Positions 46,004-56,096 of a stretch of 64,000 bases of DNA are shown here, piece after piece. The translations under genes and the position numbers were made by a program. The notes beneath the pieces were generated by a model. The model was not told where the DNA came from and ran no database searches. It saw only the letters and a list, made by a program, of their open reading frames with translations. Source of the DNA: Pseudomonas palleroniana (GTDB lineage Bacteria > Pseudomonadota > Gammaproteobacteria > Pseudomonadales > Pseudomonadaceae); the NCBI RefSeq assembly GCF_003031675.1, contig NZ_PYWX01000003.1, forward strand, positions 1 through 64,000, read 5' to 3'. The stretch's first letter is position 1. Each line of letters starts with the position of its first letter.

Positions 46004-47203
46004 TTAGCGTCGACGCTGGATGAACGCGCGAATCCGCTCGGCGGCTTCCACACACTCCGCCAACGGCGCAACCAGCGCCATGCGCACACGGCCGGCGCCG
46101 GGGTTGAAGCCTTGCACTTCGCGTGACAGGTAGGAGCCCGGTACTACGGTCACATGTTCTTCAATGAACAAGTCACGGCAGAATGCGGCATCGTCGCCGT
46201 TCACGTTCGGCCACAGGTAGAAACCGCCATCCGGACTTTGCACGTCCAGCACCGGCTTGAGAATCGCCAGCACGGCATCGAATTTCTCACGATACAGGTC
46301 GCGGTTGGCCTGCACATGGGCTTCATCCTGCCAGGCGGCAATGCTCGCCAGCTGGGTTTGTACCGGCATTGCGCAGCCGTGGTAGGTACGGTACAGCAGG
46401 AAGGCCTTGAGAATGTCGGCGTCGCCGGCCACGAAACCGGAACGCAGGCCCGGCAGGTTGGAGCGCTTGGACAGGCTGTGGAACACCACGCAGCGTTTGA
46501 AGTCCTGGCGGCCCAGCTCGACGCAGGCGCTCAGCAGGCCCGGCGGCGGGGTTTGTTCATCGAAGTACAGTTCGCTGTAGCACTCGTCTGCGGCGATGAC
46601 GAAGTCGTATTCGTCGGCCAGGGCGATGAGTTTTTTCAGGGTTTCGACGGGGATCAACGCGCCAGTCGGGTTGCCGGGCGAGCACAGGAACAGGATCTGG
46701 CAGCGCTTCCAGATGTCCGGCGTCACGGCATCGAAGTCCGGATTGAAACCGTTGGCGTCCAGGCACGGCAGGTAGTGCGGTTTGGCACCGGCCAGGAACG
46801 CAGCGCCTTCGTAGATCTGGTAGAACGGGTTCGGGCTGACCACCAGGGCGTCGTCACCGCGGTTGACCACGGTTTGGGTGAAGGCGAACAGCGCTTCACG
46901 AGTACCGTTCACCGGCAGGATATTGCGCGCCGGGTCCAGCCAGCCCTTGGGCACGTTGAAGCGCCGCTCGCACCACGCGCCGATGGCCTCGCGCAGGGCC
47001 GGGATGCCCAGGGTGGTCGGGTAGACCGCCATCTGGTCGAGGTTGTCAGCCAGGGCCTTGGCCACGAATTCCGGGGACTTGTGCTTGGGCTCGCCGATGG
47101 ACAACGCAATCGGGCGCTTGTCCGGGTTCGGCGTAACGCTGCCCAGCAAGGCGCGCAGTTTCTCGAACGGGTAGGGCTGCAACTGGTTCAGGGCGTTGTT
47201 CAT
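46004..47203 (-). CDS. dapC: Succinyldiaminopimelate transaminase
   Basis: PLP aminotransferase of 399 residues in the lysine/diaminopimelate pathway. The PLP lysine is in HSLSKRSNLPGLRSGFVAGD; FLCSPGNPTGALIP and ADECYSELYFDE are the class I/II landmarks. Identity as DapC rests on this subgroup's SLSKRSNLPG motif and on glnD lying next door, as in P. aeruginosa. Distance to glnD is 58 bases, the same strand. The start I use is the ATG complementary to 47201-47203. Confidence 0.88.
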   Translation of the reverse strand: MNNALNQLQPYPFEKLRALLGSVTPNPDKRPIALSIGEPKHKSPEFVAKALADNLDQMAVYPTTLGIPALREAIGAWCERRFNVPKGWLDPARNILPVNGTREALFAFTQTVVNRGDDALVVSPNPFYQIYEGAAFLAGAKPHYLPCLDANGFNPDFDAVTPDIWKRCQILFLCSPGNPTGALIPVETLKKLIALADEYDFVIAADECYSELYFDEQTPPPGLLSACVELGRQDFKRCVVFHSLSKRSNLPGLRSGFVAGDADILKAFLLYRTYHGCAMPVQTQLASIAAWQDEAHVQANRDLYREKFDAVLAILKPVLDVQSPDGGFYLWPNVNGDDAAFCRDLFIEEHVTVVPGSYLSREVQGFNPGAGRVRMALVAPLAECVEAAERIRAFIQRRR

Positions 47204-47261
47204 GTAAGCCTCAATCACCGTAAACACCGACCTGTGGGATCGTGTTCACAAAGTTAAAAAT

Positions 47262-49964
47262 TCAAAAGGTCAGGCGTGTCAGTTCGACACCGGGTTCCTG
47301 GGTCACGCTCAGTTGCTGCACGATGGCCTCCTGCAAGCGCAGGCACAGCTCGGGGTCGGACAGCGGGTGGTTGTCGGCATCGGTGATGAAGAACACGTCT
47401 TCCACGCGTTCGCCCAGGGTCGCAATCTTGGCGTTCTGCAGCGACAGGTCGAACTCCAGGAAAATCCCGCCGATACGTGCCAGCAGGCCGGGACGGTCCG
47501 GCGCGCTGAGCTCCAGTACGGTGACCGGGCGCTGGGCGTCGTTGGAGATGGTGACCTGGGGCGCAAAGGCAAAGTGCTTGAGCTGGCGCGGCACCCGGCG
47601 CTGGATGATCGTCGGGTAGTCGGCAGGGTTGCGCAGGGCTTCGGTCAGGCCTTCGCGGATCTTTTTCACTCGCACCGGGTTATCGCCAATCGAGTCGCCA
47701 TCGGTATCGAGCACGATGTAGGTGTCGAGGGTGAACTGGCTGCTGGAGGTGATGACCCGGGCGTCATGGATGTTCAGGTTGAGCTGGTCCATGGCGGCCA
47801 CCGTCACGGCGAAGAAGTCGTGTTGGTCCGGCGCATAGATGAAGATCTGTGTGCCGCCTTCGAATTCGCGCTGGGTGGTTTCCTTGATCAGCACCAGCGG
47901 GCCGCCATCGGCCGGCTGCTGCAGGATGGCGTCGGTGTGCCAGGCCACATCACCGGCGGTGTGGCGCAGGAAATAATCATCGCCCAGTTGCGACCAGAGC
48001 TGCTCGACGTCGTCGGGGTCGTTGCCACCGCGCACCAGGATGTCCAGGGCCGCGCTTTGGGTGCGGCGGATCTGTTCTTCGCGGTCCACCGGGTTTTCCA
48101 GGCCACGGCGCAGGGCGCGCTTGGTCTCGGTGTACAACTGGCGCAGCAGGCTGGCGCGCCACGAGTTCCACAGTGTGGGGTTGGTGGCATTGATGTCGGA
48201 GACGGTCAGCACATAGAGGTAGTCGAGGCGAGTTTCATCACCCACGATGCCGGCGAAGTCGTGGATCACCTGCGGGTCGGACAAGTCCTTGCGTTGGGCC
48301 GTGGTCGACATGACCAGGTGGTTCTGCACCAGCCAGACGATCAGGCGGCTGTCCCACAGCGGCAATTGGTGGCGCTGGCAAAAAGCCTCGGCATCCACCG
48401 CACCGATTTCCGAGTGATCGCCATGCCGGCCCTTGCCGATGTCGTGGTACAGGCCCGCCAGGTAGATCAACTCGGGCTTGGGCAGCTTGGCCATGAGCTT
48501 GCTGGCCAACGGGAATTTCTCCGACACCTGTGTGTACTGCAGCTTACGCAGGTGCTTGATCAGGTTCAGGGTGTGGGCGTCTACCGTATATATGTGGAAC
48601 AGGTCATGCTGCATCTGCCCGACGATAAAACCGAACTCCGGCAGATAGCGCCCGAGAATGCCGTAACGGTTCATCCGGCGCAGGTTGCGGTGGATGCCGA
48701 TCTTGCACTTGAACAGTTCGATAAACAGGCTGGTGTTGCGGATGTCGTTGCGAAACTCGTCGTCGATCAGGTGACGGTTTTCTCGCAGCAGGCGAATAGT
48801 GTCGGCGCGTACGCCTTTGATTTCCGGCTGCTGGGCCATCAGTACGAAAATCTCCAGCATCGCGAACGGGGTACGACGGAACACGTAATCGTTGCGTGCC
48901 TCGATATAGCCATCGTGCAGCTGGAAGCGTGCATTGATCGGTTGCGGCGGCGCTTCGTCATCGGGAGCCAGGATCACTTCTTCGAAGTGCTGGATGATCA
49001 GGTCGCTGAGCTGGGCAATGCTCATGACGACGCGGTAGTACTGCTGCATGAAGCTTTCAATGCTGGTCTTCGCGTCTTCGCCTTCAAAGCCCAGCAGGGC
49101 GGCGATGGAGCGTTGATGATCGAACAGCAGGCGGTCTTCGGCGCGTCCGGCGAGCATGTGCAGGGCGTAACGGACTTTCCACAGGAATTCCTGGGAGGAC
49201 GCCAACAGCGCGTTCTCACTCTCGACGAGGAAGCCTTCACCCGCCAGTGCCCGCAGGTTCAGGGTGCCGTACTGGCGGCGGGCGACCCACAGAATGGTCT
49301 GGATATCCCGCAAGCCGCCCGGTGAGCCTTTGACGTTGGGCTCCAGGTTGTATTCGGTGTCGTTGTACTTGTGGTGCCGGGCTTTCTGCTCGGCGCGCTT
49401 GGCCAGGAAGAAGTCCTTGCTTGGCCACATATGTGCAGTGCTGGTGACTTCCAGCATGCGCTGGCGAAGACGTTCGGGGCCGGCGATGGTGCGGCTTTCC
49501 ATCAGGTTGGTGATTACCGTCAGGTCGGCGCGGGCCTCTTCGGCGCATTCGTCAACCGAGCGCACGCTCTGACCGACTTCCAGGCCGATGTCCCACAGCA
49601 AGGTCAGAAAACGCTCGATGGAATCGCGAAAGATCTCGTGGTCGGCGCCGTCCATCAGGATCAACAGATCGATGTCGGAGTAGGGGTGCAATTCGCCGCG
49701 CCCGTAGCCGCCGACGGCCACCAGGGCGATGTCGGCGTCTTCACTCCAGCTGAACTGTTCCCAGGCTTTCTGCAGGATGTTGTCGACGAACCAGGCGCGG
49801 TCCTCGATCAGCCGGCGGATGTCCCGGCCTTTGCGAAAGCGCTCATCGAGCACCTCGCGGGCCTGGCGGATAGCCTTCTTGAAGGCGGCGATGGGGCTTG
49901 CCTTCAGTGCCAGCTCCGCCTGGAACTGGCCACGGTCGAAGAGTTCGGGGTCCACCTGGGGCAT
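47262..49964 (-). CDS. glnD: GlnD, bifunctional uridylyltransferase/uridylyl-removing enzyme
   Basis: Nitrogen sensor of 900 residues that uridylylates PII when glutamine is low and removes UMP when it is high. The N-terminal nucleotidyltransferase has [19 protein letters not shown]. The HD hydrolase core is [20 protein letters not shown], and two C-terminal ACT domains sense glutamine (around [16 protein letters not shown] and [19 protein letters not shown]). All key residues are present. It sits between map and dapC, as in other pseudomonads. Confidence 0.95.
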   Translation of the reverse strand: MPQVDPELFDRGQFQAELALKASPIAAFKKAIRQAREVLDERFRKGRDIRRLIEDRAWFVDNILQKAWEQFSWSEDADIALVAVGGYGRGELHPYSDIDLLILMDGADHEIFRDSIERFLTLLWDIGLEVGQSVRSVDECAEEARADLTVITNLMESRTIAGPERLRQRMLEVTSTAHMWPSKDFFLAKRAEQKARHHKYNDTEYNLEPNVKGSPGGLRDIQTILWVARRQYGTLNLRALAGEGFLVESENALLASSQEFLWKVRYALHMLAGRAEDRLLFDHQRSIAALLGFEGEDAKTSIESFMQQYYRVVMSIAQLSDLIIQHFEEVILAPDDEAPPQPINARFQLHDGYIEARNDYVFRRTPFAMLEIFVLMAQQPEIKGVRADTIRLLRENRHLIDDEFRNDIRNTSLFIELFKCKIGIHRNLRRMNRYGILGRYLPEFGFIVGQMQHDLFHIYTVDAHTLNLIKHLRKLQYTQVSEKFPLASKLMAKLPKPELIYLAGLYHDIGKGRHGDHSEIGAVDAEAFCQRHQLPLWDSRLIVWLVQNHLVMSTTAQRKDLSDPQVIHDFAGIVGDETRLDYLYVLTVSDINATNPTLWNSWRASLLRQLYTETKRALRRGLENPVDREEQIRRTQSAALDILVRGGNDPDDVEQLWSQLGDDYFLRHTAGDVAWHTDAILQQPADGGPLVLIKETTQREFEGGTQIFIYAPDQHDFFAVTVAAMDQLNLNIHDARVITSSSQFTLDTYIVLDTDGDSIGDNPVRVKKIREGLTEALRNPADYPTIIQRRVPRQLKHFAFAPQVTISNDAQRPVTVLELSAPDRPGLLARIGGIFLEFDLSLQNAKIATLGERVEDVFFITDADNHPLSDPELCLRLQEAIVQQLSVTQEPGVELTRLTF

Positions 49965-50028
49965 CGATTGGCTTTCCTTTCTATCTATCAGTCAGTCACA
50001 ACAGTGTTTGGGAAAACCAAACCAGGCC

Positions 50029-50811
50029 TTACGCCGAAAGGCGCGGGATCGTGTCGTCCGAGCGCAGGGTGAAGATCTCGTAGCCGGTTTCGGTGACCAG
50101 CAAGGTGTGTTCCCACTGGGCGGAAAGCTTGCGGTCCTTGGTGATTGCGGTCCAGCCGTCGCCCAGCACCTTGGTATCGGCCTTGCCCTGGTTGATCATC
50201 GGCTCGATGGTGAAGGTCATGCCTGCCTTGAGCTCCATGCCGGTGCCGGCGCGGCCGTAGTGCAATATCTGCGGCTCTTCGTGGAACACCTTGCCGATGC
50301 CGTGGCCGCAGAACTCGCGAACCACCGAGAAGCCGTTCTTTTCGGCGTGCTTCTGGATCACTTCGCCGATGTCGCCCAGGCGGCAACCGGGCTTGACGAT
50401 CTCGATGGCCTTGTACATGCATTCCTGGGTGACCTGGGATAGGCGCTCGGCCCAGACCGGCACATTGCCGACGTGGAACATGCGGCTGGTATCGCCGTGG
50501 TAGCCGTCTTTGATCACGGTGACGTCGATGTTCAGGGTGTCGCCGTCTTTCAACGGCTTGTCGCCTGGAATGCCATGGCAGACCACGTGGTTGATCGAGG
50601 TGCAGATCGACTTGGGGAAGCCCTTGTAGTTCAGTGGGGCCGGGATCGCCTTCTGGACGTTGACGATATAGTCGTGGCAGATGCGGTCCAGCGCCTCGGT
50701 GGTAACGCCGGGCTTGACGTGTTCGGCGATCATTTCCAGCACGTCGGCAGCCAGTTTGCCGGCAACGCGCATGCCTGCGATGTCTTCGGCGGTTTTCAAG
50801 GTAACGGTCAT
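50029..50811 (-). CDS. map: Methionine aminopeptidase, type I
   Basis: Removes the initiator methionine from nascent proteins; 260 residues. The metal-binding residues are readable in NIDVTVIKDGYHGDTSRMF (two Asp), GHGIGKVFHEEP (His) and MTFTIEPMIN (Glu), with a final Glu in VTETGYEIFTL. It is divergent from rpsB, with 388 bases between. The map-rpsB arrangement is widely conserved and the enzyme acts on ribosomal nascent chains. Confidence 0.96.
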   Translation of the reverse strand: MTVTLKTAEDIAGMRVAGKLAADVLEMIAEHVKPGVTTEALDRICHDYIVNVQKAIPAPLNYKGFPKSICTSINHVVCHGIPGDKPLKDGDTLNIDVTVIKDGYHGDTSRMFHVGNVPVWAERLSQVTQECMYKAIEIVKPGCRLGDIGEVIQKHAEKNGFSVVREFCGHGIGKVFHEEPQILHYGRAGTGMELKAGMTFTIEPMINQGKADTKVLGDGWTAITKDRKLSAQWEHTLLVTETGYEIFTLRSDDTIPRLSA

Positions 50812-51199
50812 ACAGGCTCTCTCTAGCGCGATGCGCTGAAATCAATACGGTTCACGGTGTGCGGCAATAAAGGTTACAAAAAACGCACAAACCCCAAGAA
50901 ACGCGATTCTAACAGACGATGGCGTCAAATCATGAGCCTCTGATGATCGCTTCTCTCTATAAGGTTGGGCCTTGCCGGCGCGATTCAAAGGCTCAGGTAT
51001 AGGCGATAGGCGGCAAATGTCATTGCGGGTTTCGTTTTTTGACTGCGTGTGGTATAAAATGCGCCGCTTTCCGGGGATGCCCCGTGAAGCTTAAATCCAC
51101 ACACGTGTCGACACGATGACCTGGGTGCCGGAGGCCTTGATGCCGCTGGTTGGTCATTGGGATACGTGGAGGCCAAACCCGACTTATTAAGGAACTATC
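50812..51199 (+). promoter_or_regulatory. Divergent map/rpsB intergenic region with rpsB leader
   Basis: This 388-base gap holds no supportable gene. A TATAAA box lies at 51053-51058, with only a weak -35 upstream, giving an rpsB leader of about 135 bases. The leader has GC-rich inverted stretches (CGGGGATGCCCCG, 51072-51084) and ends AAGGAACTATC before the ATG. Autoregulatory leaders bound by S2 are known upstream of rpsB in gammaproteobacteria; a similar role here is inference. Confidence 0.55.
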
Positions 51200-51937
51200 A
51201 TGTCCCAAGTCAACATGCGCGATATGCTGAAGGCCGGTGTGCACTTCGGTCACCAGACCCGTTACTGGAACCCGAAAATGGGTAAGTACATTTTCGGCGC
51301 GCGTAACAAGATCCACATCATCAACCTTGAAAAAACCCTGCCAATGTTCAACGAAGCTCTGACTTTCGTAGAGCGTCTGGCCCAGGGCAAAAACAAGATC
51401 CTGTTCGTCGGCACCAAGCGTTCCGCTGGCAAGATCGTTGCTGAAGAAGCAGCACGTTGCGGTTCGCCGTACGTCGATCACCGCTGGTTGGGCGGCATGC
51501 TGACCAACTTCAAGACCATCCGTGCTTCCATCAAGCGTCTGCGTGACCTTGAAGTACAAGCCGAAGACGGTACTTTCGCCAAGCTGACCAAGAAAGAAGC
51601 GCTGATGCGCTCCCGTGACCTGGAAAAGCTCGATCGTTCCCTGGGTGGTATCAAGGATATGGGCGGTCTGCCTGACGCACTGTTCGTAATCGACGTTGAT
51701 CACGAGCGCATCGCGATCACCGAAGCCAACAAGCTGGGCATCCCGGTTATCGGCGTAGTCGATACCAACAGCAGCCCGGAAGGCGTTGACTACATCATCC
51801 CAGGCAACGATGACGCAATCCGCGCTATCCAGCTGTACATGGGTTCGATGGCTGACGCTGTAATCCGTGGTCGCAACCACGTTGCTGGCGGTACCGAGCA
51901 GTTCGCTGAAGAAGCTCCGGTAGCTGCCGCTGAGTAA
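51200..51937 (+). CDS. rpsB: 30S ribosomal protein S2
   Basis: Ribosomal protein of 245 residues, full length. Family landmarks are [32 protein letters not shown] and [15 protein letters not shown], then [20 protein letters not shown]. It heads the rpsB-tsf unit, with a terminator/attenuator between the two genes that would let S2 be made in excess of EF-Ts. AAGGAACT precedes the ATG. Confidence 0.98.
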   Translation: MSQVNMRDMLKAGVHFGHQTRYWNPKMGKYIFGARNKIHIINLEKTLPMFNEALTFVERLAQGKNKILFVGTKRSAGKIVAEEAARCGSPYVDHRWLGGMLTNFKTIRASIKRLRDLEVQAEDGTFAKLTKKEALMRSRDLEKLDRSLGGIKDMGGLPDALFVIDVDHERIAITEANKLGIPVIGVVDTNSSPEGVDYIIPGNDDAIRAIQLYMGSMADAVIRGRNHVAGGTEQFAEEAPVAAAE

Positions 51938-51965
51938 TTGACGCCCTGGCGTTGACTCAGTAAGC

Positions 51966-51990
51966 AAAAAGGGGGCTTGGCCCCCTTTTT
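51966..51990 (+). terminator. rpsB-tsf terminator/attenuator
   Basis: The stem AAAAAGGGGGC/GCCCCCTTTTT with a short loop and T-run is a strong intrinsic terminator. As tsf normally shares rpsB transcripts, partial read-through is expected. It also sits 151 bases before tsf, which may carry its own promoter. Confidence 0.9.
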
Positions 51991-52140
51991 GCCACCTCGA
52001 AAACCATTTGTCGGCGCCCACTTGTGGCAGTGCAACATAGCGACTGTAACGTGCAGCGGCCTACAAGGGAGATTCGGGAAGAATTGAACGCCCGTTTGAT
52101 CGGGTGGAATGGTTGAAAACCTATCCAAGAGGATTTTGAA

Positions 52141-53004
52141 ATGGCAGAGATTACTGCAGCGTTGGTTAAAGAACTGCGTGAGCGTACTGGCGAAGGCATG
52201 ATGGATTGCAAAAAGGCCTTGACCAAGGCTGGCGGCGACATCGAAAAAGCCATCGACGACATGCGTGCTTCCGGCGCCATCAAGGCTGCCAAGAAAGCAG
52301 GCAACGTGGCTGCTGAAGGCGCAATCGCTCTGAAAGAAGACGGTAAATCCGCAGTGCTGCTGGAAGTGAACTCGCAGACCGACTTCCTGGCTCTGCAAGA
52401 CGACTTCAAGGCATTCGTTGCTGAAAGCGTTGAAAAAGCGTTTGCCGACAAGCTGACTACCGTTGAGCCTCTGATCGAAGCTCAAGAAGCAGCTCGCCTG
52501 GTACTGGTCGGCAAGGTTGGCGAAAACGTCAACATCCGTCGCCTGACCCGCGTAGAAGGTGATGTGGTTGGTGGTTACCTGCACGGCAACAAGATCGGCG
52601 TAGCCGTTGTTCTGAAGGGCGGCGACGTTGAGCTGGCCAAAGACATCGCTATGCACGTAGCGGCAACCAACCCTGAGTTCCTGCTGCCATCGGAAGTTTC
52701 CGCTGAAGCGATCGAACGTGAGAAGGGCGTGTTCCTGACCCTGAACGCCGACAAGATCGCCGGCAAGCCGGAAAACATTGTTGAGAACATGGTCAAAGGC
52801 CGTATCAGCAAGTTCCTGGCTGAAGCGAGCCTGGTTGAGCAGGCGTTCGTCAAGAACCCTGAAATCAAGGTTGGCGAACTGGCTAAGAAAGCCGGTGCTG
52901 AAATCGTTTCCTTCACTTACTTCAAAGTAGGCGAAGGCATCGAGAAGCCGGTCGACAACTTCGCTGAAGAAGTTGCTGCCCAGCTGGCTGCCGCCAAGCA
53001 ATAA
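52141..53004 (+). CDS. tsf: Elongation factor Ts
   Basis: Nucleotide-exchange factor for EF-Tu, 287 residues. The N-terminal UBA-like domain is LVKELRERTGEGMMDCKKALTKAGGDIEKAID. The core contains VNSQTDFLALQDDFKAF, with the TDF motif that contacts EF-Tu. AGAGGA lies seven bases before the ATG. A terminator follows the stop. Confidence 0.98.
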   Translation: MAEITAALVKELRERTGEGMMDCKKALTKAGGDIEKAIDDMRASGAIKAAKKAGNVAAEGAIALKEDGKSAVLLEVNSQTDFLALQDDFKAFVAESVEKAFADKLTTVEPLIEAQEAARLVLVGKVGENVNIRRLTRVEGDVVGGYLHGNKIGVAVVLKGGDVELAKDIAMHVAATNPEFLLPSEVSAEAIEREKGVFLTLNADKIAGKPENIVENMVKGRISKFLAEASLVEQAFVKNPEIKVGELAKKAGAEIVSFTYFKVGEGIEKPVDNFAEEVAAQLAAAKQ

Positions 53005-53025
53005 GACAGTTTTCAACTGTCGCCG

Positions 53026-53060
53026 AAAGAGGCTGCCCGCTCACGCGCGCAGCCTCTTTT
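53026..53060 (+). terminator. Intrinsic terminator after tsf
   Basis: AAAGAGGCTGC (53026-53036) pairs perfectly with GCAGCCTCTTT (53049-53059), and TT follows. It isolates rpsB-tsf from pyrH. Confidence 0.88.
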
Positions 53061-53094
53061 CAAATGGGAAGGCCAATTTTATTTGGTTTCCTTT

Positions 53095-53122
53095 CGGAAC
53101 TGGCTTACAAAGCCGTGTTCCG
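53095..53122 (+). other. Nested hairpin in the pyrH leader
   Basis: CGGAAC-T-GGCTT-ACAA-AGCC-GT-GTTCCG forms an outer 6-bp stem and an inner stem of four to five pairs. It is about 95 bases before the pyrH ATG and lacks a T-run. A leader or operator function is possible but unproven. Confidence 0.35.
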
Positions 53123-53215
53123 ATGGCGCTGTGATAGCGTCCAGCTAGAGTGAACGCAAGCCGTAAACGGCTCGCCAAGAATTTTTTAAAAAATACGCCG
53201 CAGGAGAGATTCGCA

Positions 53216-53959
53216 ATGGCTCAGCAGGGCAGTGGTTATCAGGCTCGCTATAAACGCATTCTACTCAAACTTAGCGGCGAGGCCCTGATGGGCTCGGAAG
53301 AGTTCGGGATCGATCCCAAGGTGCTCGATCGCATGGCGCTTGAGGTCGGCCAGTTGGTCGGTATCGGTGTTCAGGTTGGCCTGGTGATCGGTGGTGGTAA
53401 CCTGTTCCGTGGTGCGGCGCTGAGTGCCGCCGGTATGGATCGGGTCACTGGCGACCACATGGGCATGCTGGCCACTGTGATGAACGCCTTGGCCATGCGT
53501 GACGCCCTGGAGCGTGCCAATATCTCGGCTATCGTGATGTCGGCTATTTCCATGGTCGGCGTGACCGATCACTATGATCGTCGTAAAGCCATGCGTCACC
53601 TGAACTCCAAGGAAGTGGTGATCTTTGCTGCCGGCACGGGCAACCCGTTCTTCACGACCGATTCGGCTGCGTGCCTGCGCGCTATCGAGATCGATGCCGA
53701 TGTCGTGCTTAAGGCGACCAAGGTGGACGGTGTGTACACCGCAGACCCATTCAAAGACCCGCATGCCGAGAAGTTCGATCATCTGACCTACGATGAAGTG
53801 CTGGATCGCAAGCTGGGCGTGATGGACCTGACCGCTATTTGCCTGTGCCGCGACCACCAGATGCCGCTGCGCGTATTTAACATGAACAAGCCCGGCGCCC
53901 TGCTGAATATCGTACACGGCGGCGCAGAAGGGACTTTGATCGAGGAAGGCCAACAATGA
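53216..53959 (+). CDS. pyrH: UMP kinase
   Basis: Phosphorylates UMP to UDP for pyrimidine supply; 247 residues. The amino-acid kinase fold shows in [24 protein letters not shown] and [23 protein letters not shown]. The ATG at 53216 follows AGGAGAG at good spacing; an earlier in-frame start would add a non-conserved basic leader. ATGA overlap with frr couples their translation. Confidence 0.97.
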   Translation: MAQQGSGYQARYKRILLKLSGEALMGSEEFGIDPKVLDRMALEVGQLVGIGVQVGLVIGGGNLFRGAALSAAGMDRVTGDHMGMLATVMNALAMRDALERANISAIVMSAISMVGVTDHYDRRKAMRHLNSKEVVIFAAGTGNPFFTTDSAACLRAIEIDADVVLKATKVDGVYTADPFKDPHAEKFDHLTYDEVLDRKLGVMDLTAICLCRDHQMPLRVFNMNKPGALLNIVHGGAEGTLIEEGQQ

Positions 53960-54513
53960 TCAACGAAATCAAGAAAGACGCCCAAGCGCGTATGCAGAAA
54001 TCCCTGGAGTCTCTGAGCCACGCATTTGGCCAGATTCGTACCGGCAAGGCGCACCCGAGCATTCTGGGCAGCGTCATGGTGCCTTACTACGGCGCTGACA
54101 CTCCGCTGAGCGGCGTGGCCAACGTGACGGTCAAGGACTCGCGCACCCTGCAAGTCGTGGCGTTCGAGCGCAACATGCTCGCCGCCGTCGACAAGGCCAT
54201 CCAGAGCGCCGGCTTGAACCTCAACCCGACCAACCTGGGTGAGTTGCTGTTGATCTCCATGCCGGCCCTGACTGAAGAAACCCGCAAGGGCTTCACCAAG
54301 CAGGCCCGCAGCGCAGCCGAAGATGCGCGTGTTGCCGTGCGCAATATCCGTCGCGATGCGCTGGGTGACCTGAAGAAGCTGGTCAAGGACAAGGAAATCA
54401 GCGAAGACGAAGAGCGTCGTGCCGTCGCCGATATCGACAAGTTGACCAAGGACGCCGAGGCGCAGATCACCAAGGCTACCGAGGAAAAAGAAAAGGACCT
54501 GATGGCCGTATAA
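53956..54513 (+). CDS. frr: Ribosome recycling factor
   Basis: With EF-G splits post-termination ribosomes; 185 residues, exact family length. The helical-bundle start ([23 protein letters not shown]) and [15 protein letters not shown] [15 protein letters not shown] motif are clear. A C-terminal [19 protein letters not shown] helix completes it. It overlaps pyrH by four bases and is 17 bases before uppS. Confidence 0.98.
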   Translation: MINEIKKDAQARMQKSLESLSHAFGQIRTGKAHPSILGSVMVPYYGADTPLSGVANVTVKDSRTLQVVAFERNMLAAVDKAIQSAGLNLNPTNLGELLLISMPALTEETRKGFTKQARSAAEDARVAVRNIRRDALGDLKKLVKDKEISEDEERRAVADIDKLTKDAEAQITKATEEKEKDLMAV

Positions 54514-54530
54514 GGGGTCAGGACGCCTTC

Positions 54531-55286
54531 ATGGAAAAGACCAAGCAGACTGTGCCCTCCGTGGTACCGCGCCATGTCGCGATCATCATGGATGGGAATA
54601 ATCGCTGGGCGAAAAAACGCTTTATGCCGGGTGTTGCCGGGCATAAAGCGGGTGTCGATGCGGTGCGCGCCGTGATTGAGGTGTGTGCCGAAGCCAAGGT
54701 TGAAGTGTTGACGCTGTTTGCCTTCTCCAGCGAGAACTGGCAGCGGCCCGCCGATGAAGTCAGTGCCTTGATGGACCTGTTCTTCAAGGCGCTGCGGCGT
54801 GAGGCCAAGCGCCTCAACGATAACAACATCAGTCTGCGCATCATTGGTGATCGCTCGCGGTTCCATCCGGAACTGCAAGCGGCCATGCGCGAAGCCGAGG
54901 CAATGACTGCTGGCGCCAACCGTTTTGTGCTGCAGATTGCAGCCAACTACGGTGGCCAGTGGGATATCGCCCAGGCTGCGCAACGGCTGGCCCGCGAAGT
55001 GCAGGCCGGGCATCTGCGGCCGGAAGACATTACGCCCGAACTGTTGCAAACCTGCCTGGTAACCGGCGACCTGCCGTTGCCTGACTTGTGCATCCGTACC
55101 GGTGGCGAGCACCGCATCAGCAATTTCCTGTTGTGGCAGTTGGCCTACACCGAGTTGTACTTCTCCGACCTGTTCTGGCCGGACTTCAAACACGATGCCA
55201 TGCGTAATGCGCTGGCCGATTTCGCTTCCCGTCAGCGTCGCTTTGGTAAAACGAGCGAGCAGATCGAAGCTGGAGCCCGGGTTTAA
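54531..55286 (+). CDS. uppS: Undecaprenyl diphosphate synthase
   Basis: Cis-prenyltransferase of 251 residues that extends farnesyl diphosphate with isopentenyl units to C55, the lipid carrier for peptidoglycan. Catalytic Asp21 is in IIMDGNNRWAKKR. The usual family motifs TLFAFSSENWQRP and LPDLCIRTGGEHRISNFLLWQ (conserved Arg and Ser/Asn) follow. The stop codon abuts the cdsA ATG with no gap. Confidence 0.97.
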   Translation: MEKTKQTVPSVVPRHVAIIMDGNNRWAKKRFMPGVAGHKAGVDAVRAVIEVCAEAKVEVLTLFAFSSENWQRPADEVSALMDLFFKALRREAKRLNDNNISLRIIGDRSRFHPELQAAMREAEAMTAGANRFVLQIAANYGGQWDIAQAAQRLAREVQAGHLRPEDITPELLQTCLVTGDLPLPDLCIRTGGEHRISNFLLWQLAYTELYFSDLFWPDFKHDAMRNALADFASRQRRFGKTSEQIEAGARV

Positions 55287-56096
55287 ATGCTTAAACAACG
55301 AATCATCACGGCACTGATCCTGCTGCCGATTGCCTTGTGCGGTTTTTTCCTGCTCGACGGTTCCGGCTTTGCGCTGTTTATCGGCCTGGTCGTAACACTC
55401 GGGGCCTGGGAATGGGCGCGCCTGGCGGGTTTCAATGCCCAGGCGCCACGTGTGGCGTACGCGGCATTCGTGGCGCTGTCGCTGTTCCTGATGCATACCC
55501 TGTCGAGCATCATCGTGCCTTGGGTGTTGGGGGCGGCGGTGCTGTGGTGGGCGCTGGCGACCTACCTGGTGCTCACCTACCCACGGACCAGTGGCCAGTG
55601 GTCCAGCGTGGCATGCAAGCTGGTGATCGGCTTGTTGATCCTGCTGCCCGCCTGGCAAGGCCTGGTGGAGATCAAGAATGCGTCCATGGGCAACTGGTTG
55701 ATCATGGCGGTGATGGTATTGGTCTGGGGCGCGGATATCGGCGCCTATTTCTCCGGTCGGGCGTTCGGCAAGCGCAAGCTGGCGCCGGCGGTCAGTCCGG
55801 GCAAGAGCTGGGAAGGCGTGTACGGCGGCCTCGCATTGACGCTGGCGATCACGCTGGTGGTCGGCGTTGTGCGCGACTGGTCGGTGAAGGAAATCTTCCT
55901 GGCGCTGTTGGGTACGGCCATTGTCGTGTTCATTTCGGTGGTGGGTGACCTCACCGAAAGCATGTTCAAGCGCCAGGCCGGTATCAAGGACAGCAGCAAC
56001 CTGCTTCCGGGGCATGGCGGTGTATTGGACCGTATCGACAGTCTCACCGCGGCGATTCCGATCTTTGCCGTGTTGTTGTGGATGACTGCCTCGTGA
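55287..56096 (+). CDS. cdsA: Phosphatidate cytidylyltransferase
   Basis: Integral membrane enzyme of 269 residues that makes CDP-diacylglycerol from phosphatidic acid and CTP. The family signature lies near the C-terminus: [20 protein letters not shown] followed by LDRIDSL. Six to eight hydrophobic segments precede it. It starts immediately after the uppS stop and ends overlapping dxr by four bases (GTGA). Its substrate is the product made by PlsB (31627-34131) and PlsC. Confidence 0.96.
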   Translation: MLKQRIITALILLPIALCGFFLLDGSGFALFIGLVVTLGAWEWARLAGFNAQAPRVAYAAFVALSLFLMHTLSSIIVPWVLGAAVLWWALATYLVLTYPRTSGQWSSVACKLVIGLLILLPAWQGLVEIKNASMGNWLIMAVMVLVWGADIGAYFSGRAFGKRKLAPAVSPGKSWEGVYGGLALTLAITLVVGVVRDWSVKEIFLALLGTAIVVFISVVGDLTESMFKRQAGIKDSSNLLPGHGGVLDRIDSLTAAIPIFAVLLWMTAS

